Positions 46,906 to 54,558 of a stretch of DNA of 64,000 nt are shown here, piece by piece. Position numbers and translations under genes: made by a program. How positions within the stretch are numbered: the stretch's first letter is position 1; the number at the start of each line of letters is the position of its first letter. This DNA is from [Clostridium] celerecrescens 18A (GTDB lineage: Bacteria; Bacillota; Clostridia; Lachnospirales; Lachnospiraceae): positions 2,108,001 through 2,172,000 of the forward strand of contig NZ_PGET01000001.1 in assembly GCF_002797975.1 (NCBI RefSeq). Direction: 5' to 3'. Below the pieces are notes generated by a model. It was not told the origin of the DNA. It was given only the letters and a program-made list of their open reading frames with translations, and ran no database searches.

Positions 46906-46934
46906 CTAATATATGCAGACGCATATATTGTCAA
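46906..46934 (-). promoter_or_regulatory. Promoter with embedded operator-like inverted repeat
   Basis: On the minus strand TTGACA (46934-46929) and TATTAG (46911-46906) are 17 bases apart. The spacer is a perfect inverted repeat, AATATATGC-N4-GCATATATT (46908-46929), which also touches both hexamers. A protein bound there would block RNA polymerase; the plus-strand gene at 46960 begins 26 bases away. Confidence 0.65.
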
Positions 46935-46959
46935 CAAGAAAAGTAAGGAATCTTATGCC

Positions 46960-47532
46960 ATGAACAACGAGCAAAATATTCGCGCAAATGATCTGGACTC
47001 CCTTATCGGTGATAATCATCTTCAGATGATGAAGGCTGCCCTGCCTTATATGAGTGTTTCCCAGCAGCGTTTAATGTCCTACTTCGTTAAAATAAACGAG
47101 CTGCGCCGCACCATTAATCTTTTTGAAGAAGGAGAGGTAGCTGCCATGGGACTCAACTCCTCAAGGGAAAGAGAGCGGAATAATAACCCCATTGACATGC
47201 TGAACACCATAAAGTCCTTCGCGAATCCGGCGGAACAGGATCTCATTGACCTTATTATCAACTTCTCCCAGGGCCTTAGGCTGGCCAACTCTTACCCGGA
47301 GCCAAGCCCGGTACCAAGTTCCACCATACCGGTCCAGGCCCAATCCCAATCCCAGTTCCAATCTCAATCCCAGCCGGAAGGATCCGGAAGGCCTGCTGGC
47401 AACCACCGGCAGAATAATAACCCCCTTGGACGGATGCCACTGGATCAGCTCAAAAATTTCATGCCGCCGGAACAACAGGCCCGGTTTGAAACCATGCAGC
47501 TTATGATGTCTGCCATGCAGCAGATGAATTAA
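46960..47532 (+). CDS. Conserved protein of unknown function with Gln/Ser linker
   Basis: A 190-residue soluble protein. Residues 1-115 are helical (SLIGDNHLQMMKAALPYMSV, FVKINELRRTINLF, AEQDLIDLIINFSQGLRLA); residues 118-160 are a disordered Pro/Ser then Gln-Ser repeat linker (QAQSQSQFQSQSQ); and the end is helical and Met-rich (PEQQARFETMQLMMSAMQQM). I do not recognise a family, though such proteins occur beside spore-associated genes in Clostridia. AAGGAA lies 9 bases before ATG 46960. It lies 58 bases before the 95-residue gene and is probably co-transcribed with it. Confidence 0.7.
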   Translation: MNNEQNIRANDLDSLIGDNHLQMMKAALPYMSVSQQRLMSYFVKINELRRTINLFEEGEVAAMGLNSSRERERNNNPIDMLNTIKSFANPAEQDLIDLIINFSQGLRLANSYPEPSPVPSSTIPVQAQSQSQFQSQSQPEGSGRPAGNHRQNNNPLGRMPLDQLKNFMPPEQQARFETMQLMMSAMQQMN

Positions 47533-47590
47533 TCCATGTTCCTACCCAGGCTCCCTTACCATATCCCATAGAAAGGAAGAATGACAACCT

Positions 47591-47878
47591 ATGAATATTA
47601 ACTGGAAACAAGACCCCAGACTTAGAAATATGAATCCGCAAAAACTCTCCATGCTGACTGAATTTGCAAAGCGGGTAGAATCCACTCCAAAAGACCAGCT
47701 TGTTCCAACGCTTTTAAACTTAAATGCGGAAGCAAGCCGAAAAGGCATTCAGTTCAGTAATGAAGAGACTGACCTTCTCATTACCATTATGAGCGCCAAC
47801 ATGACTCCAAACGAGCGGAAACGAATGGATACCTTACGGATGCTTTCCCAAAATTTAATGAGGCGCAATACAAAATAG
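47591..47878 (+). CDS. Small conserved protein, likely partner of the preceding gene
   Basis: A 95-residue basic helical protein (WKQDPRLRNMNPQKLSMLTE, VESTPKDQLVPTLLNLNAEA, MSANMTPNERKRMDTLRMLS). The Met/Pro/Arg-rich helices and the NMNP / MTPNERKRM motifs resemble the C-terminal helices of the upstream protein, so the two may interact or be distantly related. AAGGAAG lies 12 bases before ATG 47591. A terminator follows directly. The function is unknown. Confidence 0.7.
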   Translation: MNINWKQDPRLRNMNPQKLSMLTEFAKRVESTPKDQLVPTLLNLNAEASRKGIQFSNEETDLLITIMSANMTPNERKRMDTLRMLSQNLMRRNTK

Positions 47879-47880
47879 GA

Positions 47881-47930
47881 ACAAGGACATTATGGGCGGT
47901 CCCAATAGGGATCCGCTATAATGTCCTTGT
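47881..47930. terminator. Bidirectional terminator between the small gene and the LysM-GH18 gene
   Basis: An outer stem of 13 perfect pairs (ACAAGGACATTAT / ATAATGTCCTTGT) continues inward as GCGG..CCGC and GGTCCC-AATA-GGGATCC pairing. TTTTAT follows on the plus strand. Confidence 0.85.
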
Positions 47931-47938
47931 TTTATCAC

Positions 47939-49273
47939 TCAGCACTTTGGCCTGGCCACTGGCCGGCATCCCTGCTTCATCACGCTCTCCATAAGCTTCT
48001 CTATGTAATATTGAGTATTAATAATAAACAACATTTGAACATCGAATCTCATAATCGTCCAAATAGATAAACCCTGTAGGTTATATTCTTCTGCCAGCCC
48101 TGCTCTTGCATTAAAGCTTATTGCATCTTTAAACCATATTACATGCATGCTCCCATCACGATCTTTATAGTAGAAGTAAGGCGACTGCGCTGCATCATTA
48201 AATTGTATTGGCAGATCGTTTTCCGCTGCAATTTGTACCGCTTTATTATTAGACATTACACTGGCGGCCGTAGCACCTGGAACATAGGGAAGTGTCCAAT
48301 CATAACCTTGAGTGGTAATTCCTAATATGATTTTTTCCTTAGGAATAATACTAGCTACGTAATCTAATAATTCTCTTAGAACATTAACGGGGAAAACTGA
48401 ATTCGGGTAGTTGTAAATCCTTGCCCAATCATAGGAAGCAAATATGATTCCATCTACATAATCAGATAATTTGGCATAGTCAAATTTTCCAAAGCTGACA
48501 TAAGGGGTATCATAATCCGTGATAGGTGTTACGGTAATCACGATCCTGAAGCCTTCTGCATGAAAAATCGCTGAGGCTTTCTTCAAATAATCCGCAACGC
48601 GATTGATGTTGTCAAAGGTGATGTCTTCGACATATATGTTAATCCCGTAATAACCTTTCCTTTTTAGTGTTTGAAGAGCATGATCAATAAGACGATCCTG
48701 TAAAGAAGGATTATTTAAAATTTCATAGTTCACTTCATGGCTCGCTATTCCTTCTTCTGTGATAGTGGAAACAAATAACATGGGCGCAACTCCATATGTT
48801 TTAGCTAACTGGATAAGTTCAGTGTCGTCAGCCCTGGCAATAATTTCCCCCTCAATTGAAGCCCTATAATTGAAAATTGTTAAATAAGTTAAAAAAGGCA
48901 GTGTTTTTATTAAAACAGATTTATCGATATATGGAAAGGCATAGCCACCAGTGTTAATAGTACTTGTTCTATTCGTTTGATAATTTATAACAATCGTTTC
49001 ACCGGTGTACAAAAATTTTCTATCTGAGAGATAGGGATTATTTCTCAGTAATTCCATAGGTGATACGTTATGCTGCTTTGCAATACTATTTAAAGTATCG
49101 CCGGGCCGGACGGTATAGAGTATTTCCGGTTGAACAATTATAATGGTTTGGCCTATTGCTAAATTGACAGGGTTAGTTATTCCGTTTTCTAATATTAATC
49201 TGTCAACAGGAATTTTGTAATACTCTGATATTGAATGGATGGTTTCGCCGGGTTGGACAACATGTATGATCAT
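47939..49273 (-). CDS. LysM plus GH18 protein, spore-cortex lytic type (YaaH/SleL-like)
   Basis: A 444-residue protein with two LysM domains (IHVVQPGETIHSISEYYKI, YTVRPGDTLNSIAKQHNV; residues 2-97) and a GH18 barrel (about 110-425), the layout of YaaH/SleL, N-acetylglucosaminidases that act on cortex peptidoglycan during germination. There is no signal peptide, as is usual for these spore-layer enzymes. The GH18 motif reads GINIYVED: the catalytic Glu is kept (E216) but the Asp normally two residues before it is Tyr (Y214), which could weaken or abolish hydrolysis. The start is placed at ATG 49273, 6 bases after GAGG; the TTG four codons earlier lies at the ribosome site. The protein ends in a Cys-rich tail (GCRPVARPKC). 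Confidence 0.88.
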   Translation of the reverse strand: MIIHVVQPGETIHSISEYYKIPVDRLILENGITNPVNLAIGQTIIIVQPEILYTVRPGDTLNSIAKQHNVSPMELLRNNPYLSDRKFLYTGETIVINYQTNRTSTINTGGYAFPYIDKSVLIKTLPFLTYLTIFNYRASIEGEIIARADDTELIQLAKTYGVAPMLFVSTITEEGIASHEVNYEILNNPSLQDRLIDHALQTLKRKGYYGINIYVEDITFDNINRVADYLKKASAIFHAEGFRIVITVTPITDYDTPYVSFGKFDYAKLSDYVDGIIFASYDWARIYNYPNSVFPVNVLRELLDYVASIIPKEKIILGITTQGYDWTLPYVPGATAASVMSNNKAVQIAAENDLPIQFNDAAQSPYFYYKDRDGSMHVIWFKDAISFNARAGLAEEYNLQGLSIWTIMRFDVQMLFIINTQYYIEKLMESVMKQGCRPVARPKC

Positions 49274-49363
49274 GGCTTTCCTCAAATGAACTTATTAATT
49301 CAATTATATGCTAATCCTATCTGTTCATACGATTAAAATTTCGCTAACAGATGGCTGCACCTA

Positions 49364-50446
49364 TCATTCTATCGTATCCTGCCATTGTGCCAGCTCTTCC
49401 AATTTCTTCATCAGCCGATCCACTCGTTCGTCCATTGTTGGAAGCCTCCGGCTATCATTTTTATAATAACTTGTAAAAATAACACCTGCAAACAACAGTG
49501 TATTGACCACCAGTAATACAATCACACCATTCCATGTTACGTCCTGATTTTGTAAAACATCCTCCGTATAATTACCGGTAATAATCGGAACCAGATTATT
49601 GTTAATAAAATGCAAAATAACTACCGTCCATATATTATCGGTTTTTAAATAAGCCCAGCCATAGAATATTCCCAATGAAACACATGTAATTAATTGTCCT
49701 GTCAGGCTGATAAGCCCAACAGATGGAGAGGAATAATAAAAGAAATTAATGGGCAAATGCCACACGCCCCAGGCAATTCCAAGAATTAACACACCGCGGA
49801 CCATTCCAAACTTTTTTTGCAGTATAGGCTGAAGAAAGTACCTCCAACCGTACTCCTCTCCCAAAAATGCGGTAAATATTAAAAAATAGTTTATGGGCAG
49901 CGTGATTAACATCAGCCAGGTAACAGGCTTTTGTATTAATTCAAACATGGTTTGCATTTGACCGCTTAAGATATACATGATAACGGTTCTGCCAAAGTAA
50001 AGAATTAAATATAGCATAATAATAAGAGCAGCTTTTTTCCAACGCCCTCCTTTCAAGCCATAGGCAATACGTTTATCTTTCTTCTCAGTAAGCAGTAAAA
50101 TCCAAGCTATAACAGAACCAAGTATCATTAGGTATTGAGAAATAACGTTCCAGCTCATTCCAGGCAAAATCATGCTTGCCACGGTACAAACCAATAACAG
50201 AAAGCTAAGAATTATAAAACCAATAAAAAATCTCTTAGGGATCAGAGAATCTTCTTTGTGTGTAATGAATGCGGCCAGTATCGCCCCCGAAGCAGGGTAA
50301 AACATCTGGGCCGAAGGGAAAACCGATACATCAAGCCCCTTATTATAGCCAAATCCCATTAAAATCCCCAGGATATAAGGTAATGCAAAGGCCACACCCA
50401 GAAAAATAAGCAACTGGGTTTTCTCATAATTTTTTTGACGTTCCAT
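49364..50446 (-). CDS. CPBP family intramembrane glutamic endopeptidase
   Basis: A 360-residue integral membrane protein with about eight helices. The CPBP (Abi) motifs are EEYGWR (E197-E198-xxx-R202), WHLPINFF (H230) and ILHFINN (H279). Members cleave prenylated or membrane peptides, or protect against bacteriocins. AAAGGAG precedes ATG 50446. This is one of two CPBP genes in the window; the other (57421) is only distantly similar. It stands alone, and the region around it looks AT-rich. Confidence 0.9.
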   Translation of the reverse strand: MERQKNYEKTQLLIFLGVAFALPYILGILMGFGYNKGLDVSVFPSAQMFYPASGAILAAFITHKEDSLIPKRFFIGFIILSFLLLVCTVASMILPGMSWNVISQYLMILGSVIAWILLLTEKKDKRIAYGLKGGRWKKAALIIMLYLILYFGRTVIMYILSGQMQTMFELIQKPVTWLMLITLPINYFLIFTAFLGEEYGWRYFLQPILQKKFGMVRGVLILGIAWGVWHLPINFFYYSSPSVGLISLTGQLITCVSLGIFYGWAYLKTDNIWTVVILHFINNNLVPIITGNYTEDVLQNQDVTWNGVIVLLVVNTLLFAGVIFTSYYKNDSRRLPTMDERVDRLMKKLEELAQWQDTIE

Positions 50447-50752
50447 TTTGTTCTCCTTTTTTTAACTTTTATTTATTTAATTGTCTAATCAATTTATCTC
50501 TCCATAGTGCTGCCAGTATCGCATATCGTCTCGTACCTTATTATTATTATTACCGTGTCATATGGAACCACGAATTATCATGAATAATATCACCTCATCA
50601 AATATATGTCCCACACAAAGCATTTCATGATTATACATCCATTTTATCACATTACTTATCGTATATAAAACATTTTTATCTGCAATTACAGATTGAGTAT
50701 TTTCTATGCCACTTTATCTTTATACTTAAATTTTATTTTATTAGCACTATAA
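50447..50752. other. AT-rich intergenic stretch upstream of the CPBP gene
   Basis: Nothing gene-like was found on either strand. It must contain the promoter of the CPBP gene, but no pair of good hexamers stood out. Confidence 0.4.
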
Positions 50753-50782
50753 AAGGCATCGGATGATTCTCTCCAATGCCTT
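50753..50782 (-). terminator. Terminator of the lipoprotein gene
   Basis: On the minus strand AAGGCATTGG pairs with CCGATGCCTT (one G-T type mismatch) across a 10-base loop, followed by TTATAG. It is about 95 bases after the lipoprotein stop codon. Confidence 0.65.
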
Positions 50783-50875
50783 GTTCCCTTTTATTGACTC
50801 CATATTCTGTCTTGAGATTCTATCATTGTCTTCCTTAACGTTCCGCAGTATGACCTTAACCGTAATAGAAATGCT

Positions 50876-51481
50876 CTAAAAATCTTCGCTCAAGAGATAA
50901 ACGGCAAAGGTGACTCCGGTCTGTGTATCATAAATAACGGATAAATAACCATCTTTATATTTAAAATGCATGTCGCCATTTTGATCACTAATTGGCTCCC
51001 CAAAGGCATTCTGAAAGCTTTCTGCTTTATCACCTATTTTAGCACCTTTGAAGTCCAAATCTTCCCGCTGGGTAAATACCTGGTTGACCGTACCAGTATC
51101 CGTATTAAACCAAACTCGAATTCCGGTCTCTTTATATTCCAAACCGCCTTCGTCAACTGATTCCGGCTTCTCGCTTATATTATTGATCAGATCCTGTTTA
51201 CTCGAACCCAATAAATCAAAATATGCTTCAAAAGAATTGACTTCGTTATCAGAGGAGGACACTTGGTCATGTGTAACTGACTCCTCTTCGGAAACAGCAG
51301 TAGGGGGAGTCTGTGTGGCAGTATTCTCACCGGCTTTTGAACTACTTTCCGTTCCTGCGGTATCTTGCGGATTCGTCCCCGGGGAAGAACTGGACGTACT
51401 TGAGCATCCATTTAATAAAATAAGGCACAGCATCATTATTACAGTCCATTTAATGGTTGTTTTTTTGTATTGTGAAATCAT
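50876..51481 (-). CDS. Lipoprotein of unknown function
   Basis: A 201-residue secreted lipoprotein. A signal peptide with lipobox LLNGC (Cys26) is followed by a Ser/Thr/Glu/Pro-rich linker of about 60 residues and a C-terminal beta/alpha domain (SFEAYFDLLGSSKQDLINNI, GGLEYKETGIRVWFN, GDMHFKYKDGYLSVIYD). The domain resembles small lipoproteins that sense or bind at the cell surface, but I cannot name the family. The start is placed at ATG 51481 behind AAAAGGAG; in-frame codons upstream overlap the small gene before it. It follows that 52-codon HTH-like gene by 58 bases, so the two probably form an operon. Confidence 0.75.
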   Translation of the reverse strand: MISQYKKTTIKWTVIMMLCLILLNGCSSTSSSSPGTNPQDTAGTESSSKAGENTATQTPPTAVSEEESVTHDQVSSSDNEVNSFEAYFDLLGSSKQDLINNISEKPESVDEGGLEYKETGIRVWFNTDTGTVNQVFTQREDLDFKGAKIGDKAESFQNAFGEPISDQNGDMHFKYKDGYLSVIYDTQTGVTFAVYLLSEDF

Positions 51482-51539
51482 GATAATTCTCCTTTTCTTT
51501 TGATCTGCCGCAATTCCTACATTAAAAGTCAATGAACTA

Positions 51540-51698
51540 TTATAAAACCCCTTCATTCTTTAAAATTGACTTAACCGACTTTTTCTCCAAACAATATATT
51601 CCAGCAACCTTTCTGATGTCTCCACATTTTATATATTCATCAATAATATCCTGTTCAGTAAACTCATAATTAATTGGTTCATTCATGTATTCAGTCAT
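51540..51698 (-). CDS. Small HTH-like protein (52 residues)
   Basis: ATG 51698 to TAA 51540 encodes MTEYMNEPINYEFTEQDIID and then EYIKCGDIRKVAGIYCLEKK-SVKSILKNEGVL. The pattern (helix, then GDIRKVAGIYCLEKKSVKSIL) looks like a helix-turn-helix of the homeodomain or resolvase type. GGAAAGAGAG lies 7 bases before the ATG. It lies in the same orientation directly upstream of the lipoprotein gene, with codon use like its neighbours. Such short HTH proteins may regulate their operon or be remnants of a transposase-type gene. Function is not shown. Confidence 0.6.
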   Translation of the reverse strand: MTEYMNEPINYEFTEQDIIDEYIKCGDIRKVAGIYCLEKKSVKSILKNEGVL

Positions 51699-51789
51699 AA
51701 AACAACTCTCTTTCCAGTATTTTTTATTATTATACTATTTCATTAATATAAAAGCCACCAGATTTTCATAATCCAATGTCTATCCGCCG

Positions 51790-52695
51790 TTAAACCTTTT
51801 CTTCCTTCAGCCATTTTACCCACTCGGCATAATATTTTCCCAATACATGGGAACCGTCTGTCGAGTATGCCTGGTTCAGGCTGCCCCCTTTATCGTCAAA
51901 TATTTCATTAACATCTATATAATAGCAGCTATTTTCCTCTGCTATCTTCTGTATTTCCTGATTCAGCCGATTAATTTTACTGTTACTGTAAACAGGACTT
52001 TTTTCTGATTTTTCACTGGTAATGTGGAGATTTGCTTCTAAGACCATGACTGCTTCTGGCTGCATTTCCTTGATTTTGTCCAAAACCTCTTTATATTGTT
52101 TTATGGTCTGGGACATATCATAACCCAGTTCGTTGATACCCAGCATAAGGTAAATCATCTGGTAATGTTCGCTTGAAAGAACCTCATCCAGAGTTAATTT
52201 CTCACCTCCTGATGAGACGCGGGCAGTAAATACATTGAAAACGCTCATGCCGGAGTTGGCAAATACTGAGGCATTCCCCAAATCTCCATACTCGGAAAGT
52301 CCCATGGTTCTTGAATCTCCAACAAAAAGTACGCCTCGGAAATTCTCCGGCGGCTCCGGCCTTTGTCCTGACTGCAGCAACATGGCAGATGGCGTAAATT
52401 CTGCATTCCTATCATTTGACCCGCTCGTACTGTCCGTTACATCTGCATCATTTGCTTCACTTGCACCATCTATTGACCGCTCATCAGCAGTTTCGTCTGA
52501 ACGTTCAGTTACATCTAAATTGTCAGATTCGTCTGCACGATCAGTTGTTTTTATGCTGTTTCCATGCGTCCATTTGCTTCCTGCCAGATTCAGCCTCAGG
52601 GATGTTAACTGATCCATGCTTCCTGCTGATGCATGCAGAACGGCAATCAGTACCAGACTGACGGCTAAAAGAAGGGTAAACCAGTATTTTCTCAT
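51790..52695 (-). CDS. SGNH/GDSL-type hydrolase, envelope O-acetylation partner
   Basis: A 301-residue membrane-anchored protein. One N-terminal helix (KYWFTLLLAVSLVLIAVLHA) is followed by an acidic Asp/Ser/Thr/Glu linker (about residues 50-95) and an SGNH domain. The nucleophile is S128 (FVGDSRTMG), the GxN block reads MLGINELG, and the Asp-His pair is in DGSHVLG (D280, H283). It lies 17 bases after the MBOAT gene. In alginate- and peptidoglycan-type O-acetylation systems (AlgJ/X, PatB) such a partner moves acetyl groups to the polymer outside the cell. The target here is unknown. Confidence 0.88.
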   Translation of the reverse strand: MRKYWFTLLLAVSLVLIAVLHASAGSMDQLTSLRLNLAGSKWTHGNSIKTTDRADESDNLDVTERSDETADERSIDGASEANDADVTDSTSGSNDRNAEFTPSAMLLQSGQRPEPPENFRGVLFVGDSRTMGLSEYGDLGNASVFANSGMSVFNVFTARVSSGGEKLTLDEVLSSEHYQMIYLMLGINELGYDMSQTIKQYKEVLDKIKEMQPEAVMVLEANLHITSEKSEKSPVYSNSKINRLNQEIQKIAEENSCYYIDVNEIFDDKGGSLNQAYSTDGSHVLGKYYAEWVKWLKEEKV

Positions 52696-52712
52696 TGCTT
52701 ATTCCTCACAAT

Positions 52713-54134
52713 CTAAAAATTGAAATACATGAACGGATCATTTGCACCCATTTTCATACAATAGACACACAACCAGAATATGATCAAAAGGGCGATTGCT
52801 GTACATAGGCTTTCCCGTTTTCTGTCATACAGTCTTCGCGGAAGACCAGTCATGAAAATGAGGCCAGCGCATAAAGATAATCCGTAGATCCTTCCATATT
52901 TCAGGAAATCTCGGGTAAAATATGTATATTTCCCGACAGGCGCCAGAAAGGGGAATAGCCGCTGAATATATATTCCTAACTGTGAAAAGTCCGTTATTGC
53001 AAATAACATCCATGTAAGAGGAATTGCAAACAGCATATACACATGTCCCAAAACTCTCCAGCGTTCCAGCAGTTTTCCCAGTCCCAGCTTCTCCAATGAA
53101 ATAAGTGCAAACAGCACAAATCCCCATAAGAGAAAGTTTGGGCTTGTTCCGTGCCACAGACCGGTCAGGAGCCATACGACAACCATGTTACGATAGGTTT
53201 TTAAGAATCCCTCACGGTTTCCGCCCAGCGGAATATATACGTAATTCCGAAACCAGCCGCCCAGAGTCATATGCCATCTGCGCCAAAAATCAGTCATGGT
53301 CAGAGCCATATAGGGATGGTTGAAGTTATCAGGAAGAGGAAATCCCAACATCATTCCCAGTCCCCTGGCCATCAGGGAATAGCCATAGAAATCAAAATAC
53401 AACCGCAGGCTGAAAGCTGCCAGTCCCATCCACGCAAGTGGCGTTGAAATACTCTCATATCCTACTGCTCCAATCTGGTTCCACAGTCCGCCTATCTGGT
53501 TTGAAAGTAGAACCTTCAACCCCAGTCCGATTGTAAATTCCCGAAGTCCTGTTTCCACTTGTTCCATAGTATGGACCCGCTTTTTAATTAACTCCCTTAA
53601 AGAAGTATAAGTTACAATCGGTCCGGAAATGAGCTGAGGAAACATGGTCATATACAGGGAAAAGTCCAGAAATGATTTTTCTGGTGCCGCATCCCTCCGA
53701 TACACATCGACCAGATAAGAAATGGCCTGGAAGGTATAAAAGCTGATTCCCAACGGAAGAGCCGGATGAAGGATAGGAACGGCCGCTTTCTCCAGCCCTC
53801 CAATTTGAAATAATAAGCTGATCTGTTCAAGCAAAAAGCCTGAATATTTAAACAGAATCAGCCAAAACAGGTTATAGGCGATTCCTAAGCGAAGCCATTT
53901 CCTGCGTCTTAAGCGAGATTTGTATCGTTTCATCTTCCTGCCAACGCAGTAATTGGCACAGACAGACAACAGCAAAAGCACCATATAGGCCGGATGCTCC
54001 GCAACTCCATAAAAATAAAAAAACAGGCTTCCTGCAAGTAGACAGAAATTTTTTGCTCTGTCCGGGCACACATAATAAAGAAGCAGAAACATCGGCAGAA
54101 ATTGAAATATAAACTCCAAGCTACTAAAAATCAT
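52713..54134 (-). CDS. MBOAT family O-acyltransferase (AlgI/DltB/PatA-like)
   Basis: A 473-residue membrane protein with about ten helices. MBOAT motifs are MTDFWRRWHMTLGGWFRNYVYIPLGGNR and LLTGLWHGTSPNFLLWG, with the catalytic His in the latter (WHG). It carries acetyl groups across the membrane and passes them to the SGNH protein encoded just downstream. The start is placed at ATG 54134, 9 bases after TTAGGAA; an in-frame ATG 6 codons upstream is less well placed. The pair has no wall-polymer synthesis gene beside it, so the acceptor (peptidoglycan, teichoic-like or exopolysaccharide) cannot be named. Confidence 0.92.
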   Translation of the reverse strand: MIFSSLEFIFQFLPMFLLLYYVCPDRAKNFCLLAGSLFFYFYGVAEHPAYMVLLLLSVCANYCVGRKMKRYKSRLRRRKWLRLGIAYNLFWLILFKYSGFLLEQISLLFQIGGLEKAAVPILHPALPLGISFYTFQAISYLVDVYRRDAAPEKSFLDFSLYMTMFPQLISGPIVTYTSLRELIKKRVHTMEQVETGLREFTIGLGLKVLLSNQIGGLWNQIGAVGYESISTPLAWMGLAAFSLRLYFDFYGYSLMARGLGMMLGFPLPDNFNHPYMALTMTDFWRRWHMTLGGWFRNYVYIPLGGNREGFLKTYRNMVVVWLLTGLWHGTSPNFLLWGFVLFALISLEKLGLGKLLERWRVLGHVYMLFAIPLTWMLFAITDFSQLGIYIQRLFPFLAPVGKYTYFTRDFLKYGRIYGLSLCAGLIFMTGLPRRLYDRKRESLCTAIALLIIFWLCVYCMKMGANDPFMYFNF

Positions 54135-54346
54135 AAAATTTATTCCTAACATATGTATTTATTTTATTAGACGAAATAAGAGACCGGAAAGTTGCAGAAT
54201 CCTGTAAAATTTTGTACTTTTTAGTAATTAAGCTACGATTTAAAGCATCAGTTCCACTCAGAGTCTCTTTGAATTGCTTTAGTCTTAAATGAAATTGCCT
54301 TCTTAATGACATGGGCAGAGATTTTTACATACATTATTTCAACACT
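54135..54346. other. Intergenic stretch upstream of the MBOAT gene
   Basis: No supported gene: the only ORF of any size (54124-54312, minus) has no ribosome site and overlaps the MBOAT start. The MBOAT promoter should lie here. Confidence 0.4.
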
Positions 54347-54396
54347 AAATAAGGACATTATAAGCCATGTTTCAACAGCCTATAATATCCTTATTT
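54347..54396. terminator. Hairpin between leuS and the MBOAT gene
   Basis: AAATAAGGACATTATA and TATAATATCCTTATTT form a 16-base stem with one mismatch and an 18-base loop; U-rich sequence follows on the minus strand. It is the likely terminator of leuS, although it is about 160 bases after the leuS stop codon. It resembles the hairpin at 47881 in its AAGGACATTAT arm. Confidence 0.6.
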
Positions 54397-54558
54397 TAAA
54401 GCATAAATTGTTTAACTTATTTACTGGATTTTAACCGAATACTTTAATACACTAATTCTACAGCAAATCAGTAATAAAGTTTAACAAGTTAAAACCGTTT
54501 GAATCCTTATAGAATCAAGTTTTTCCGTCTATTTAAAGTTTTTACCATAAAGACGGTT

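Noticed and set aside
54124..54312. Minus-strand 62-codon ORF upstream of the MBOAT gene
   Set aside because: No ribosome site, no protein-like pattern, and it overlaps the MBOAT start.
54541..54558. Possible leuS terminator hairpin (CCGTCT/AGACGG) directly after leuS
   Set aside because: On the minus strand the stem is followed by A-rich, not T-rich, sequence; the hairpin at 54347-54396 is a better candidate.
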